Positions 17,659 to 25,714 of a DNA stretch of 64,000 bases are shown one piece after another. Each line of letters begins with the position of its first letter. The first letter of the stretch is position 1. Source of the DNA: CAYJFG01 sp051881695 (GTDB lineage: Bacteria > Bacillota > Clostridia > Oscillospirales > Acutalibacteraceae); the NCBI GenBank assembly GCA_051881695.1, contig JBJEQJ010000020.1, forward strand, positions 1 to 64,000, written 5' to 3'. The notes below the pieces were generated by a model. The model had not been told where the DNA came from and ran no database searches. It saw only the letters and a program-made list of their open reading frames with translations. Position numbers and translations under genes: made by a program.

Positions 17659-18401
17659 TGAAAATTAACATTTATCAGGTAAACCACGAGCGTGATACTC
17701 ATAGAGTTGCGTTTGTTGATACAAAGTATCTTGAAAAGGCACAGGGAACTTCTGCTATTGACAGCAAGATTTACGACAAGGTTTTCAGCGGTGATGTTGA
17801 CTGCAAAACTCTTGATGATGTTTACTCAAAGTTTAATACAGACCACCCGACAGGTTATCGTGGCAGGTCGCTTTCAATATCGGATGTCGTTGAGGTTTTG
17901 GAGGATGAAAGCTTGGAAAAAGGCTTTTATTTCTGCAATACCTATGACTTCAAAAAGGTGGATTTTGAGCCGTCAAAAACGCAGGATACAGTCAATAAAA
18001 ATATGATTACTGTCCTCTGCATTAAGCCAAATCATTATCCGAAAACCGTTGCAATTGATAACTCCCTTGAAGCTATGCAGAAGCTTGTAGGAGGAAATAT
18101 TGAGGAATATATGCCCTTTGAAGATGAGGTGGCAATCATATGCAACGAGGAAGGAAAAATGAACGGTTTGCCCCTTAACAGGGCAGTTTATGACGAAGAA
18201 ACTAAAGAAATGATTGATATAATCGCAGGAGATTTCTTCATTGCCTACGCTCCTATTGACTCGGAAAAGTTTAAGGATTTACCGAAAGATTTGGAGCAGA
18301 AATACAGAGAAAAATTCAAATTCCCCGAACGCTTTTACAAGCAGAACGGTGAAATAAAAGCGTATCAGTACAAACCTAAAGAGCTTGATACTATACGCTG
18401 A
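17658..18401 (+). CDS. YodL-domain and DUF3846-domain protein
   Basis: A 247-residue two-domain protein. Residues 1-110 resemble YodL domains (MKINIYQVNHERDTHRVAFV, then DVYSKFNTDHPTGYRGRSLSISDVV and FYFCNTYDFKKVDF). Residues 115-245 resemble DUF3846 (VLCIKPNHYPKTVAI, then EVAIICNEEGKMNGLPLNRAVYDE and IIAGDFFIAYAP). Both are accessory domains of Firmicutes conjugative elements with no established biochemical role. The ATG shares one base with the preceding TAA, so it is translationally coupled to the TOPRIM gene. Domain identity is from recognised sequence pattern. Confidence 0.8.
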   Translation: MKINIYQVNHERDTHRVAFVDTKYLEKAQGTSAIDSKIYDKVFSGDVDCKTLDDVYSKFNTDHPTGYRGRSLSISDVVEVLEDESLEKGFYFCNTYDFKKVDFEPSKTQDTVNKNMITVLCIKPNHYPKTVAIDNSLEAMQKLVGGNIEEYMPFEDEVAIICNEEGKMNGLPLNRAVYDEETKEMIDIIAGDFFIAYAPIDSEKFKDLPKDLEQKYREKFKFPERFYKQNGEIKAYQYKPKELDTIR

Positions 18402-18496
18402 AGCTTGAAGATGCAGGCAACCTCAAAGATTGATGAATAATCTTAGCGAGCAGACTGTTTGTATCCACATAACGGATAAAACAGTAAAAAGGCTCG

Positions 18497-18513
18497 TTAG
18501 GGGTTGCCCCTAA
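18497..18513 (+). repeat. Perfect GC-rich hairpin in the 18402-18539 gap
   Basis: TTAGGGG, a three-base TTG loop and CCCCTAA form a perfect 7-bp stem in the 138-bp gap before the DUF3789-mobC-relaxase genes. There is no T-run after it, so it is not a classical terminator. It may be an mRNA processing or pausing structure, or part of the oriT/relaxosome region, since it lies just upstream of the mobC and relaxase genes. Confidence 0.5.
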
Positions 18514-18539
18514 TACCCCGAAAAGAAAGGACTGAAATT

Positions 18540-18683
18540 ATGCACGGATTTATTATATTCATACTCGGTTGCTTCCTCGGCGGTTTTGTCGGAGTAGCTT
18601 TAATGTGTATGCTCCAGATTAACCGTATCAACCGATACGAAATGAAAGACAAAAAGGACGATGAAGATGAGGAGAAGCTATGA
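18540..18683 (+). CDS. DUF3789-type small membrane protein
   Basis: A 47-residue protein. The hydrophobic N-terminal half (GFIIFILGCFLGGFVGVALMCML) is one membrane span with glycine spacing, followed by a charged tail (EMKDKKDDEDEEKL). This is the layout of DUF3789 proteins found immediately before mobilisation genes in Clostridia elements. The ATG at 18540 follows GAAAGGA by about seven bases. Its last 23 bases overlap mobC, so translation of mobC probably depends on it. The role is unknown; membrane docking of the relaxosome is a guess. Confidence 0.72.
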   Translation: MHGFIIFILGCFLGGFVGVALMCMLQINRINRYEMKDKKDDEDEEKL

Positions 18684-19005
18684 TAAGCATATCAGGCTGA
18701 CTAAAGAAGAAAAAGACGAATGGCAGAGAAAGGCGGAAATGGCTTGCCTTAATGAATCTGCTTTAGTACGGCTTCTGATGAAAGGCTATGAGCCGAAAGA
18801 AAAACCTGACGAGCGTTTCTTTGAAGCAATGCGTGAGCTTTCCTCAATAGGCAACAATATAAATCAGCTTGCGGCAAAGGCAAACTCACTCGGTTTTATT
18901 GATGCACCGATGCTTTATCGTGAAGCGGAGCGTTGGCATAAATTTCAGGCGGATATCGAGAGTGTATTTTTACGACCCGATAAATCAGAGCTGAAATGGC
19001 AGTAA
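18661..19005 (+). CDS. mobC: MobC-like relaxosome accessory protein
   Basis: A 114-residue basic protein of the MobC/ribbon-helix-helix accessory family. The N-terminus (SYDKHIRLTKEEKDEWQRKAEMACLNESALVRLLM) is the RHH DNA-binding part; the central RELSSIGNNINQLAAKANSLG block is the signature of bacterial mobilisation protein MobC. It is expected to bind oriT and help the relaxase open the nick site. The start may be the ATG at 18661 or the one at 18667; neither has a strong ribosome binding site, in keeping with coupling to DUF3789. It overlaps the relaxase start by ten bases. Confidence 0.9.
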   Translation: MKMRRSYDKHIRLTKEEKDEWQRKAEMACLNESALVRLLMKGYEPKEKPDERFFEAMRELSSIGNNINQLAAKANSLGFIDAPMLYREAERWHKFQADIESVFLRPDKSELKWQ

Positions 19006-20369
19006 CTAAGCTATGGGTTGTGAGAGATAATCTGGGAAGGGTGATTGACTATGCCAACAATCCCGAGAAAACTTGCAACCCCAATTATACCGACGCACAG
19101 TATCAGGCACTTGCTGATGTCATTGCCTATGCAAAGGACGAGGAAAAAACAGAGCGGCAGTATTATGTTGATGGCATAAACTGCAATCCTGCAACTGCCC
19201 GTGACCAATTTATAACCACGAAAAAATGCTTCGGAAAGACAGACGGCATACAAGCATATCATGGATATATGAGTTTTAAGGAACAGGACATTACGCCTGA
19301 GCTTGCACAAAAGGTCGGTATGGAATTTGCAAGCCGTATGTGGGGTAAGCGTTTTCAAATTGTAGTGACTACTCACCTGAATACTAAACATCTGCACTGC
19401 CACTTCGTAATCAACTCAGTTTCCTTTGTTGACGGAAAGCGTTTGCAGAACGATGAAAAGGTATGGTTTAAATTCAGGTATATTGCAGATGAAGTATGCA
19501 AGGAGTACGGCTTGTATTTCAATCCGACTCCCAACAGAAGCAAGCAATCGTCATATTACTACAACAAGGAAAAAGCCGGTATGCCCACTCGGTACAGTAC
19601 CCTGCGTGAAGTAATCGACCTGGCTTTGGAGCATTGTAAAAGTATAGAGGATTTCAAGTACGCTCTCCGTGATATGGGATATACCTATCAGCTGAGCCCG
19701 AGCAGAAAGTATTGGACAGTTACTCCGCTCGGCTATAAGAAGCCTGTCCGACTAATCAATCTCGGCGAAAACTACTCAAACGACGCTATACGAAAAAGAC
19801 TTCACGAAAATATGAGCCGTGTTGATGTGTACCGATACACCACAAGTACGGTTACGAGCCGACAGTACCGACTTCCGACACGGGGAGATAAAATAAAAAA
19901 AATCGGCGGCTTATACGGTCTTTATCTTTATTATCTTTACAGGCTTGGCAAATTGCCAAAATACAAAAGAATCAGTAATGCGCAAATTCATTACTATTTC
20001 AAAGAAGAACTTTTGAAGCTTGATGAATTGAGCGAACAGACAATGCTGCTCGGAAAGCACGGTATTCAGACCGACGAGCAGCTTTTTGAATATAAATCCT
20101 CTGTTGAAAATGAAATCAAAAGCATTACTGCCGACAGAACGCACCTCCGAAAAAAGATACGAACAAAAATTGATGATGCAGAGCTGTCGCAGGCAAAGGA
20201 AAAGATTTCTCAAATCACAGAGGAATTACGGAAGCTTCGCAAAGAAGTTAAACTCTGCAACGGCATTGCAGAGAGGTCGGGAGTTCTGAAATCCAACCTT
20301 GAACAAGTGCTTGCAGAGGAAGAAAAATCCAAAGGAAAGGAGAACCGAAGATATGAACAACGGCGGTGA
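18996..20369 (+). CDS. MobP-type relaxase / mobilisation nuclease
   Basis: A 457-residue relaxase that nicks the transfer origin and pilots the single strand into the recipient. The N-terminal region contains RVIDYANNPEKT, the usual relaxase opening, and the metal-binding histidine motif TTHLNTKHLHCHFVIN near residues 125-140 (HxH with an upstream His). The remainder is basic and helical, with a C-terminal coiled coil. It lies in the classical MobC-relaxase order and overlaps both neighbours. The oriT should be close, but I could not identify the nick site. The family is secure; MobP is the best subgroup from the HxH pattern. Confidence 0.92.
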   Translation: MAVTKLWVVRDNLGRVIDYANNPEKTCNPNYTDAQYQALADVIAYAKDEEKTERQYYVDGINCNPATARDQFITTKKCFGKTDGIQAYHGYMSFKEQDITPELAQKVGMEFASRMWGKRFQIVVTTHLNTKHLHCHFVINSVSFVDGKRLQNDEKVWFKFRYIADEVCKEYGLYFNPTPNRSKQSSYYYNKEKAGMPTRYSTLREVIDLALEHCKSIEDFKYALRDMGYTYQLSPSRKYWTVTPLGYKKPVRLINLGENYSNDAIRKRLHENMSRVDVYRYTTSTVTSRQYRLPTRGDKIKKIGGLYGLYLYYLYRLGKLPKYKRISNAQIHYYFKEELLKLDELSEQTMLLGKHGIQTDEQLFEYKSSVENEIKSITADRTHLRKKIRTKIDDAELSQAKEKISQITEELRKLRKEVKLCNGIAERSGVLKSNLEQVLAEEEKSKGKENRRYEQRR

Positions 20370-21159
20370 CGCTGCTGAAATTATTGTCAGACTTTATCTT
20401 GAAGGTTTTGAGGAAGTGGTTAAGCTGTCGGGTAAGGGCATTAAGGAATTAGTACCTTTGCTTGCTTCCACGCTGAAACAGGAATCAAAAACCAAAGGCA
20501 AGGCACGACTTACGCAGATGATTAAATCGGGCAGCCCGCTGAAGGTATTTACTTTCAAAAACAAAGACCTGAAAAAATTTACCGAACAGGCTAAGCGCTA
20601 CGGAGTTTTATACACAGTCCTGCGTGATAAGAACAGCAACGATCCGAATGCAACGGTTGATGTAATCGCCCGTGCCGAGGACGCTTCAAAAATACAGCGA
20701 ATTGCAGACCGATTTGAATTTTCAAAGGTTGATAAGGCTTCTATTATCAAGGAAGCGGAAAAATCAGCAGCAAAAAGAGATGAAGTGCAGATTGATAAGC
20801 CGACCAAATCCAAAGGTGAGATTATTGTCGAACAGGCTTTGGCAGATCCTTCTGAAAAGAAAGACAATGCCAATGAAAACCCCGATGTTGCCAAGACCGA
20901 CAAAAGCCCTCAGTCAAGGCAAGACTCAGACAAGGCAGATATGCGCACTGATAAGGGTGATATAAAGTCCGCTGAAAAGAAAACCTCCGTTAGGGAAAAG
21001 CTGGAACGCTACAAGGCAGCAGGACAGAAGAAGGAAGCAGAACGCTATCAGCCTGAACACACTAAGGAGCGTAAAACTCCTGCAAAAAAAAGACAGACCA
21101 AACATACACAGCCTAAGAAAAAATACAAGGCAAAGCATAACAGACCGAAAGAGAGGTAA
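20353..21159 (+). CDS. PcfB-family (DUF3801) conjugation protein
   Basis: A 268-residue protein from the ATG at 20353, preceded by AAAGGAAAGGAG. The N-terminal 140 residues (GGDAAEIIVRLYLEGFEEVVKLSGKGIKELVPLL, then GSPLKVFTFKNKDLKKFTEQAKRYGVLYTVLRD) are the PcfB/DUF3801 domain. The C-terminal 100 residues are a highly charged Lys/Glu/Pro/Gln-rich tail, predicted disordered and nucleic-acid binding. In pCF10-like and Tn1549-like systems this gene lies next to the relaxase and the VirD4 coupling protein, and a relaxosome-to-channel link is likely. It overlaps the relaxase by 17 bases. Confidence 0.85.
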   Translation: MNNGGDAAEIIVRLYLEGFEEVVKLSGKGIKELVPLLASTLKQESKTKGKARLTQMIKSGSPLKVFTFKNKDLKKFTEQAKRYGVLYTVLRDKNSNDPNATVDVIARAEDASKIQRIADRFEFSKVDKASIIKEAEKSAAKRDEVQIDKPTKSKGEIIVEQALADPSEKKDNANENPDVAKTDKSPQSRQDSDKADMRTDKGDIKSAEKKTSVREKLERYKAAGQKKEAERYQPEHTKERKTPAKKRQTKHTQPKKKYKAKHNRPKER

Positions 21160-21164
21160 TATTT

Positions 21165-22049
21165 TTGACAAACGATTTTAATTCAAGGAGAGGCGGCAAC
21201 TTTAAACCGAAGCTTTCTCCCGAAGAATATGCAAAAGCAAAACAGGAAGAAAAAGAAGCCGTTTATATGCTTATTGATACGGCAATTTCCGATATTGTAA
21301 AGAATCCTGCTGAATTTCAGAAATATCTTGATACGCAGGCTCGTATGGACAGATACTCGGCGGCTAATGCACTTCTTATTTACAAGCAGTGCCCGGAAGC
21401 TACTCAACTCAAAGATTTCAACGGATGGCGTGATGACAATATCCGTGTGAAAAAGGGTGCAAAGAGTATATCTATTCTTGAGCCTGTCGATTATACAAAG
21501 GCGGACGGTTCAACGGGTATTTCCTACAATGTCAAAAAAGCGTTTGACATTTCACAGACCAATGGAAGACGACAGCCTGCACCTACGGTCAACCGTGACC
21601 CGAAAAATCTTGTTTCGGTAATGCTTGACACTGCTCCCGTGAATTGCGAGAGCAGCAGTGAGCTTCCTAATCCCGATGCAGTCGCCTACTACGACAATGA
21701 TAAGAACACGCTCTTTATCAAGAAAGGTGTTGGTGGCAGCGTAGCACTGTTTCAGGGTGTTGCCCTTGAGCTTGGCTATGCGGAGCTTTCGGGCAGGAGC
21801 GACAGCTATAGCCGTAAGGATATGAGTTTTCAAGCGGTATGCGTCGGCTATATGCTTTGTAAGAAGTACGGAGTTGAGGCAAAGAATTTTGCTGTTGACC
21901 GTATTCCTCCCGAATGGAAGAATAAAGAGCCAAAGGAAGTTCGTGCAGAGCTTTCCAAAATAAGAACGGCAATGAGCGATATTCACACCCGTGTATCCGA
22001 CGAGCTTTACCGTCAGCAGCAGGAACGCTCAAAAGACCGTGAACGATAA
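21165..22049 (+). CDS. ArdC-like antirestriction protein with a degenerate protease motif
   Basis: A 294-residue protein that starts at TTG 21165, five bases after the PcfB stop, with GAGAGG upstream; no ATG fits. The N-domain (DIVKNPAEFQKYLDTQARMDRYSAANALLIYKQCPEATQLKDFNGWR) is the ArdC/LtrC-type single-strand DNA-binding domain. In the C-domain, where ArdC-type proteins normally carry a zincin HExxH motif, I see VALELGYAE, so the metal site appears lost. It probably coats entering DNA or blocks restriction in the recipient. The TTG start may keep levels low. N-domain identification is firm. Confidence 0.82.
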   Translation: MTNDFNSRRGGNFKPKLSPEEYAKAKQEEKEAVYMLIDTAISDIVKNPAEFQKYLDTQARMDRYSAANALLIYKQCPEATQLKDFNGWRDDNIRVKKGAKSISILEPVDYTKADGSTGISYNVKKAFDISQTNGRRQPAPTVNRDPKNLVSVMLDTAPVNCESSSELPNPDAVAYYDNDKNTLFIKKGVGGSVALFQGVALELGYAELSGRSDSYSRKDMSFQAVCVGYMLCKKYGVEAKNFAVDRIPPEWKNKEPKEVRAELSKIRTAMSDIHTRVSDELYRQQQERSKDRER

Positions 22050-22065
22050 AAGCGAGGTGCTTATT

Positions 22066-22263
22066 ATGAAAGAGCCTTATTATCATATCGTACTTGATGA
22101 TAACGAACACAGTGCTGTTATTCAGTCACTTAACGATACAAGAAACGCTTTGCTCGCAGAAGAAAAATCAACGGACCTATTAGACGACCTTATTATCAAA
22201 ATCGGCAACGCCCCTTACCGTAAAATCAGGGTAATTGAAAGGAACAGCGATGATGCAAGATAG
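22066..22263 (+). CDS. Small conserved element protein, function unknown
   Basis: Encodes 65 residues (MKEPYYHIVLDDNEHSAVIQ...), with a GAGGTG ribosome binding site and an ATG at 22066. A pattern of V.SLND.RN.LLAE followed by .DLLDDLIIKI is shared, as I recall, with small proteins that sit directly before VirD4 in Tn1549-like elements. It has no membrane span or motif. Its stop lies 11 bases inside the virD4 start, indicating coupled translation. Confidence 0.65.
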   Translation: MKEPYYHIVLDDNEHSAVIQSLNDTRNALLAEEKSTDLLDDLIIKIGNAPYRKIRVIERNSDDAR

Positions 22264-24043
22264 CGAGAAAAAATCCGTTATCATAGTTTCTTCAATAGGC
22301 GTAATTCCTGTTGTATGGTTAGCTTTGCTTATTGCTCCGTTTCTGAAAGGCGGTTTATCTGAAATCGTATCAGGACTTATGAACGCCTTTAGCAATCCTT
22401 TTAATATACAGCTTTGTGAGGACAGCCTGAAAACTGTCCTCATTTTTCTTGCGGCATACGGAATGGCGATAGGTATATACTTTTCCACACGAAAAAATTA
22501 TCGTCGGAGAGAGGAACACGGCTCCGCAAAATGGGGAAATGCAAAAGCCGTTGACAGAAAATACCGACAGTCCCCGCAGTCTGATAATAAGTTAATGACG
22601 CAGAATGTCCGTATCGGAATAAATGCACAAAAGCACAGACGAAATCTTAACACTTTAGTTTGTGGTGGTTCGGGTGCAGGTAAAACCCGATTTTACTGTA
22701 AACCGAATTTAATGCAGGCGAATACCTCATTTGTGATTCTTGACCCGAAAGGCGAGATTTTGCGTGACACAGGAGGTTTGCTTGAAGCAAAGGGATACGA
22801 GGTGCGTGTGCTTGACCTGATTTCAATGGAAAAGAGTCATTGCTACAATCCGTTTGTATATTTGCGTGATGATAACGACATTCAGCGTTTGGTAACTAAT
22901 CTTTTTAAAAGTACCACTCCGAAAGGCTCACAGTCCAACGATCCGTTTTGGGACACGGCGGCTTCTATGTTGCTTCTCGCATTAGTTTTCTATCTGCACT
23001 ATGAAGCACCAAAGGAAGAGCAGAATTTTTCAATGGTTATGGAAATGCTCAGAGCGGCAGATATTGAGGATGACGATAATCCTCGCCTATCTCCCCTTGA
23101 CAATCTGTTCAGCGATTTGGAATACGAAAATCCCGACCATATTGCACTCAAATATTACCGTTCCTATCATTCAGGCTCGGCTAAAACATTGAAGTCAATA
23201 CAGATTACGCTTGCCGCACGACTTGAAAAGTTTAACCTTGAAAGTCTTGCGGCTTTGACTTGTACGGATGAGCTTGACTTGCCGTCAATGGGCGAGAAAA
23301 AGGTTGCGTTGTTTGCGCTGATACCAGATAACGATTCGAGTTTCAATTTCTTGGTATCAATTCTTTACACACAGTTATTCCAGCAGCTTTTCTATTCGGC
23401 AGACCATATTCACGGCGGAGCGTTACCTGTTCCGGTTCACTTTCTTATGGACGAGTTTGCAAATGTATCGCTTCCCGATGACTTTGACAAGATTTTGTCG
23501 GTTATGCGTTCCCGTGGTGTATCGGTCAGTATTATCTTACAGAACCTTGCACAGCTCAAGGCACTGTTTGAAAAGCAATGGGAGAGCATTGTTGGTAACT
23601 GCGATGAGTTTCTCTACCTCGGCGGCAATGAACAGAGTACACACAAATATGTTTCGGAGCTTCTCGGTAAGGAAACGATTGATACCAACACCTACGGCAA
23701 GAGTACAGGACACAGCGGTAACTACTCAACAAACTACCAAATCAGCGGCAGAGAGCTTATGACGCCTGATGAAGTGAGGTTGCTTGATAACCGATATGCA
23801 ATTCTCTTTATACGAGGTGAGCGACCGATAAAGGACTTCAAGTATGACATACTGAAGCATCCTAATGTCAGCCTGACGACTGACGGTAAAGCCGATGTTT
23901 ACAGACACGGTGAAGTCAGAGATGATATTGCCACTATTTCTGTCGGCAATTTCTCAAAAGAAGAAGTTGAGGATATTGATATATCCGAAACAAGCTATGA
24001 ACTGTTGTCCGATGAGGACTTGCAGGAAATTTATAAAATATAG
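22250..24043 (+). CDS. VirD4/TraG-type conjugative coupling ATPase
   Basis: A 597-residue type IV coupling protein, which hands the relaxase-DNA complex to the mating channel. Two N-terminal membrane spans (about 10-32 and 58-78) are followed by a soluble ATPase. Walker A VCGGSGAGKT lies near residues 136-145, the Walker B region VHFLMDEFANV near residue 398, and SVSIILQNLAQL marks a TraG/VirD4 motif. The ATG at 22250 is chosen because GAAAGGA lies upstream; a TTG at 22235 is weaker. The gene overlaps the small gene before it and is followed by the pilin-like gene 14 bases later. Confident assignment. Confidence 0.94.
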   Translation: MMQDSEKKSVIIVSSIGVIPVVWLALLIAPFLKGGLSEIVSGLMNAFSNPFNIQLCEDSLKTVLIFLAAYGMAIGIYFSTRKNYRRREEHGSAKWGNAKAVDRKYRQSPQSDNKLMTQNVRIGINAQKHRRNLNTLVCGGSGAGKTRFYCKPNLMQANTSFVILDPKGEILRDTGGLLEAKGYEVRVLDLISMEKSHCYNPFVYLRDDNDIQRLVTNLFKSTTPKGSQSNDPFWDTAASMLLLALVFYLHYEAPKEEQNFSMVMEMLRAADIEDDDNPRLSPLDNLFSDLEYENPDHIALKYYRSYHSGSAKTLKSIQITLAARLEKFNLESLAALTCTDELDLPSMGEKKVALFALIPDNDSSFNFLVSILYTQLFQQLFYSADHIHGGALPVPVHFLMDEFANVSLPDDFDKILSVMRSRGVSVSIILQNLAQLKALFEKQWESIVGNCDEFLYLGGNEQSTHKYVSELLGKETIDTNTYGKSTGHSGNYSTNYQISGRELMTPDEVRLLDNRYAILFIRGERPIKDFKYDILKHPNVSLTTDGKADVYRHGEVRDDIATISVGNFSKEEVEDIDISETSYELLSDEDLQEIYKI

Positions 24044-24057
24044 GAGGACTTTTTATT

Positions 24058-24432
24058 ATGAATATTTCTAAAAGACTTTCACAGAGAAAGAATAACAGAC
24101 TTCCGATGAAAGGTAAGGTTAAGAAAGGCTTTCGTACTTACTGTACGGTTGTGATTGCAACTGTACTCGCTGTATGTTGCTTTACGGTAACGGCATTTGC
24201 AGCAGAAGAAAGTGGTGGCGATGCTCTTACAGCAATTAATAACCTTTCGACCTTTATCTTCGGACTTATCAGAGCAGTCGGACTTATCCTCACAGGCTTC
24301 GGCGTTGTGCAGATTGGTCTTTCGCTCAAATCACACGACCCGTCACAAAGAGCCAACGGTTTCCTTACCCTTGCAGGCGGCATTATCATCACCTTTGCAA
24401 AGGAAATTCTTAACCTAATTATCGGCTCTTAA
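24058..24432 (+). CDS. Maff2-family pilin-like membrane protein
   Basis: A 124-residue protein with a basic N-terminus, a signal-like span (VVIATVLAVCCFTVTAFAAEE) that looks cleavable after AFA, then two hydrophobic helices (FIFGLIRAVGLILTGFGVVQIGL and FLTLAGGIIITFAKEILNLI). The small two-helix layout matches Maff2/VirB2-TrbC-like proteins, the probable channel or pilus subunit in Gram-positive conjugation. It has GGAGGA before the ATG. A stem-loop follows the stop, before the trbL-like gene, as expected when the abundant subunit is made in excess of channel proteins. Confidence 0.85.
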   Translation: MNISKRLSQRKNNRLPMKGKVKKGFRTYCTVVIATVLAVCCFTVTAFAAEESGGDALTAINNLSTFIFGLIRAVGLILTGFGVVQIGLSLKSHDPSQRANGFLTLAGGIIITFAKEILNLIIGS

Positions 24433-24440
24433 TCAAAACA

Positions 24441-24468
24441 GGGGTATGAGTTTTATGACCCATACCCC
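24441..24468 (+). terminator. Intercistronic stem-loop between the pilin-like and TrbL-like genes
   Basis: GGGGTATG at 24441-24448 pairs with CATACCCC at 24461-24468, a perfect 8-bp stem with a 12-base loop, followed by the weak T-containing stretch ATAAATTTT. It looks like a partial terminator or an mRNA-stabilising hairpin that raises pilin output over downstream genes. The effect is inferred. Confidence 0.5.
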
Positions 24469-24491
24469 ATAAATTTTAAGGAGGTGCTTTA

Positions 24492-25328
24492 ATGTCCGAT
24501 AATTGGGTTGTTCAGAATTTACAAAACGCACTTGACACCTGGAATTCCAAAATTACGGAGATTTGGTCTCTCGTGCTGACATCTCCGAAAGACTTTAAGG
24601 GTGGCGGTATCTGGACGGCTATTGAGAATGTAAACTCTGCCGTGCAGGCTATCGGTTTAGCATTACTTGTGCTGTTCTTTGTCATAGGAGTTGTAAAAAC
24701 CTGCGGCAGCTTTGCAGAAGTGAAGAAGCCTGAACACGCAATAAAGCTGTTTGTCCGGTTTATTCTCGCAAAAGCTGTCATTACAAACGGAATGGAGCTT
24801 ATGCTGACTCTGTTCAATATCGTACAGAGTACAATCGGAACGATTATGACATCAGCAGGTTTGGAAACGGCAACACAAACCGTGTTGCCTGATGAAATGG
24901 TTACAGCGATAGAGGATTGCGGCTTCTGGGAGAGTATTCCGCTATGGGCGGTAACGCTTATCGGCGGATTGTTCATTACCGTAATGTCTTTCATTATGAT
25001 ATTGACCGTGTACGGAAGATTTTTCAAGCTCTATATGTACACAGCACTTGCTCCCATACCGCTTTCAACCTTTGCAGGCGAGCCTACGCAGAATGTCGGT
25101 AAGAGCTTCTTCAAAAGCTACTGCGCAGTTTGCCTTGAGGGTGCGATTATCGTTTTAGCCTGCCTGATATTCTCCCTGTTCGTAACATCACCGCCTGTGG
25201 TAGCAACAGACGCTTCACCCGTTACAATGACTTGGGCATATATCGGTGAACTGATATTCAATATGCTCGTCCTTGTCGGCACGGTAAAGATGTCAGACCG
25301 TATCATTCGTGAGATGATGGGACTTTAA
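24492..25328 (+). CDS. TrbL/VirB6-like mating-channel membrane protein
   Basis: A 278-residue polytopic protein with about six membrane spans (for instance AIGLALLVLFFVIGVVKTC, AVTLIGGLFITVMSFIMIL, GAIIVLACLIFSLFVTS). The block FKLYMYTALAPIPLSTFAGEP is typical of TrbL/VirB6-type inner-membrane channel proteins in Gram-positive type IV secretion. The ATG at 24492 has AAGGAGGTG eight bases upstream. It lies between the pilin-like gene and prgI, the conserved order in Tn1549-like elements. Confidence 0.9.
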   Translation: MSDNWVVQNLQNALDTWNSKITEIWSLVLTSPKDFKGGGIWTAIENVNSAVQAIGLALLVLFFVIGVVKTCGSFAEVKKPEHAIKLFVRFILAKAVITNGMELMLTLFNIVQSTIGTIMTSAGLETATQTVLPDEMVTAIEDCGFWESIPLWAVTLIGGLFITVMSFIMILTVYGRFFKLYMYTALAPIPLSTFAGEPTQNVGKSFFKSYCAVCLEGAIIVLACLIFSLFVTSPPVVATDASPVTMTWAYIGELIFNMLVLVGTVKMSDRIIREMMGL

Positions 25329-25348
25329 TTTTAGAAAGGAACTTGATT

Positions 25349-25714
25349 ATGGAAGTAAAAATAAACAGAGAAATCCGCAACTACACAGAAGCCGTATTTT
25401 TTGGTCTGTCACTTCGACAGATCGTTTTTTCAGTATGCGCCTGTGCTGTGGCGGTTGCCGTTTTCTTTCTTTTAAAGCCGTATGTGGGTACAGAAACCGT
25501 ATCGTGGATTTGTATTCTTTCCGCCGCTCCGTTTGCGGCACTCGGCTTTGTAAAGTACAACGGAATGACTGCCGAAAAATTCGTCATTGCTTGGGTGAAA
25601 TCAGAATTTCTTACGCCAAAAAAGCTGACATTCAAATCCACAAATACCTACTACGAGCTTATGAAGCCGAGTATCGAAAGAAAAGCAAAGGAGGCTATGA
25701 AAGCCAATGATTAA
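25349..25714 (+). CDS. PrgI/TcpE-type membrane protein
   Basis: A 121-residue protein with a cytoplasmic N-terminus (VKINREIRNYTEAVFFGLSLRQ), two adjacent membrane spans (IVFSVCACAVAVAVFFLL and WICILSAAPFAALGF) and a soluble tail. REI.NY.E..FFGLSLRQ is the hallmark of PrgI-family proteins, VirB3-like partners of VirB4 in Gram-positive conjugation. The ATG at 25349 has GAAAGGA upstream. It overlaps the virB4 start by eight bases. Confidence 0.92.
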   Translation: MEVKINREIRNYTEAVFFGLSLRQIVFSVCACAVAVAVFFLLKPYVGTETVSWICILSAAPFAALGFVKYNGMTAEKFVIAWVKSEFLTPKKLTFKSTNTYYELMKPSIERKAKEAMKAND

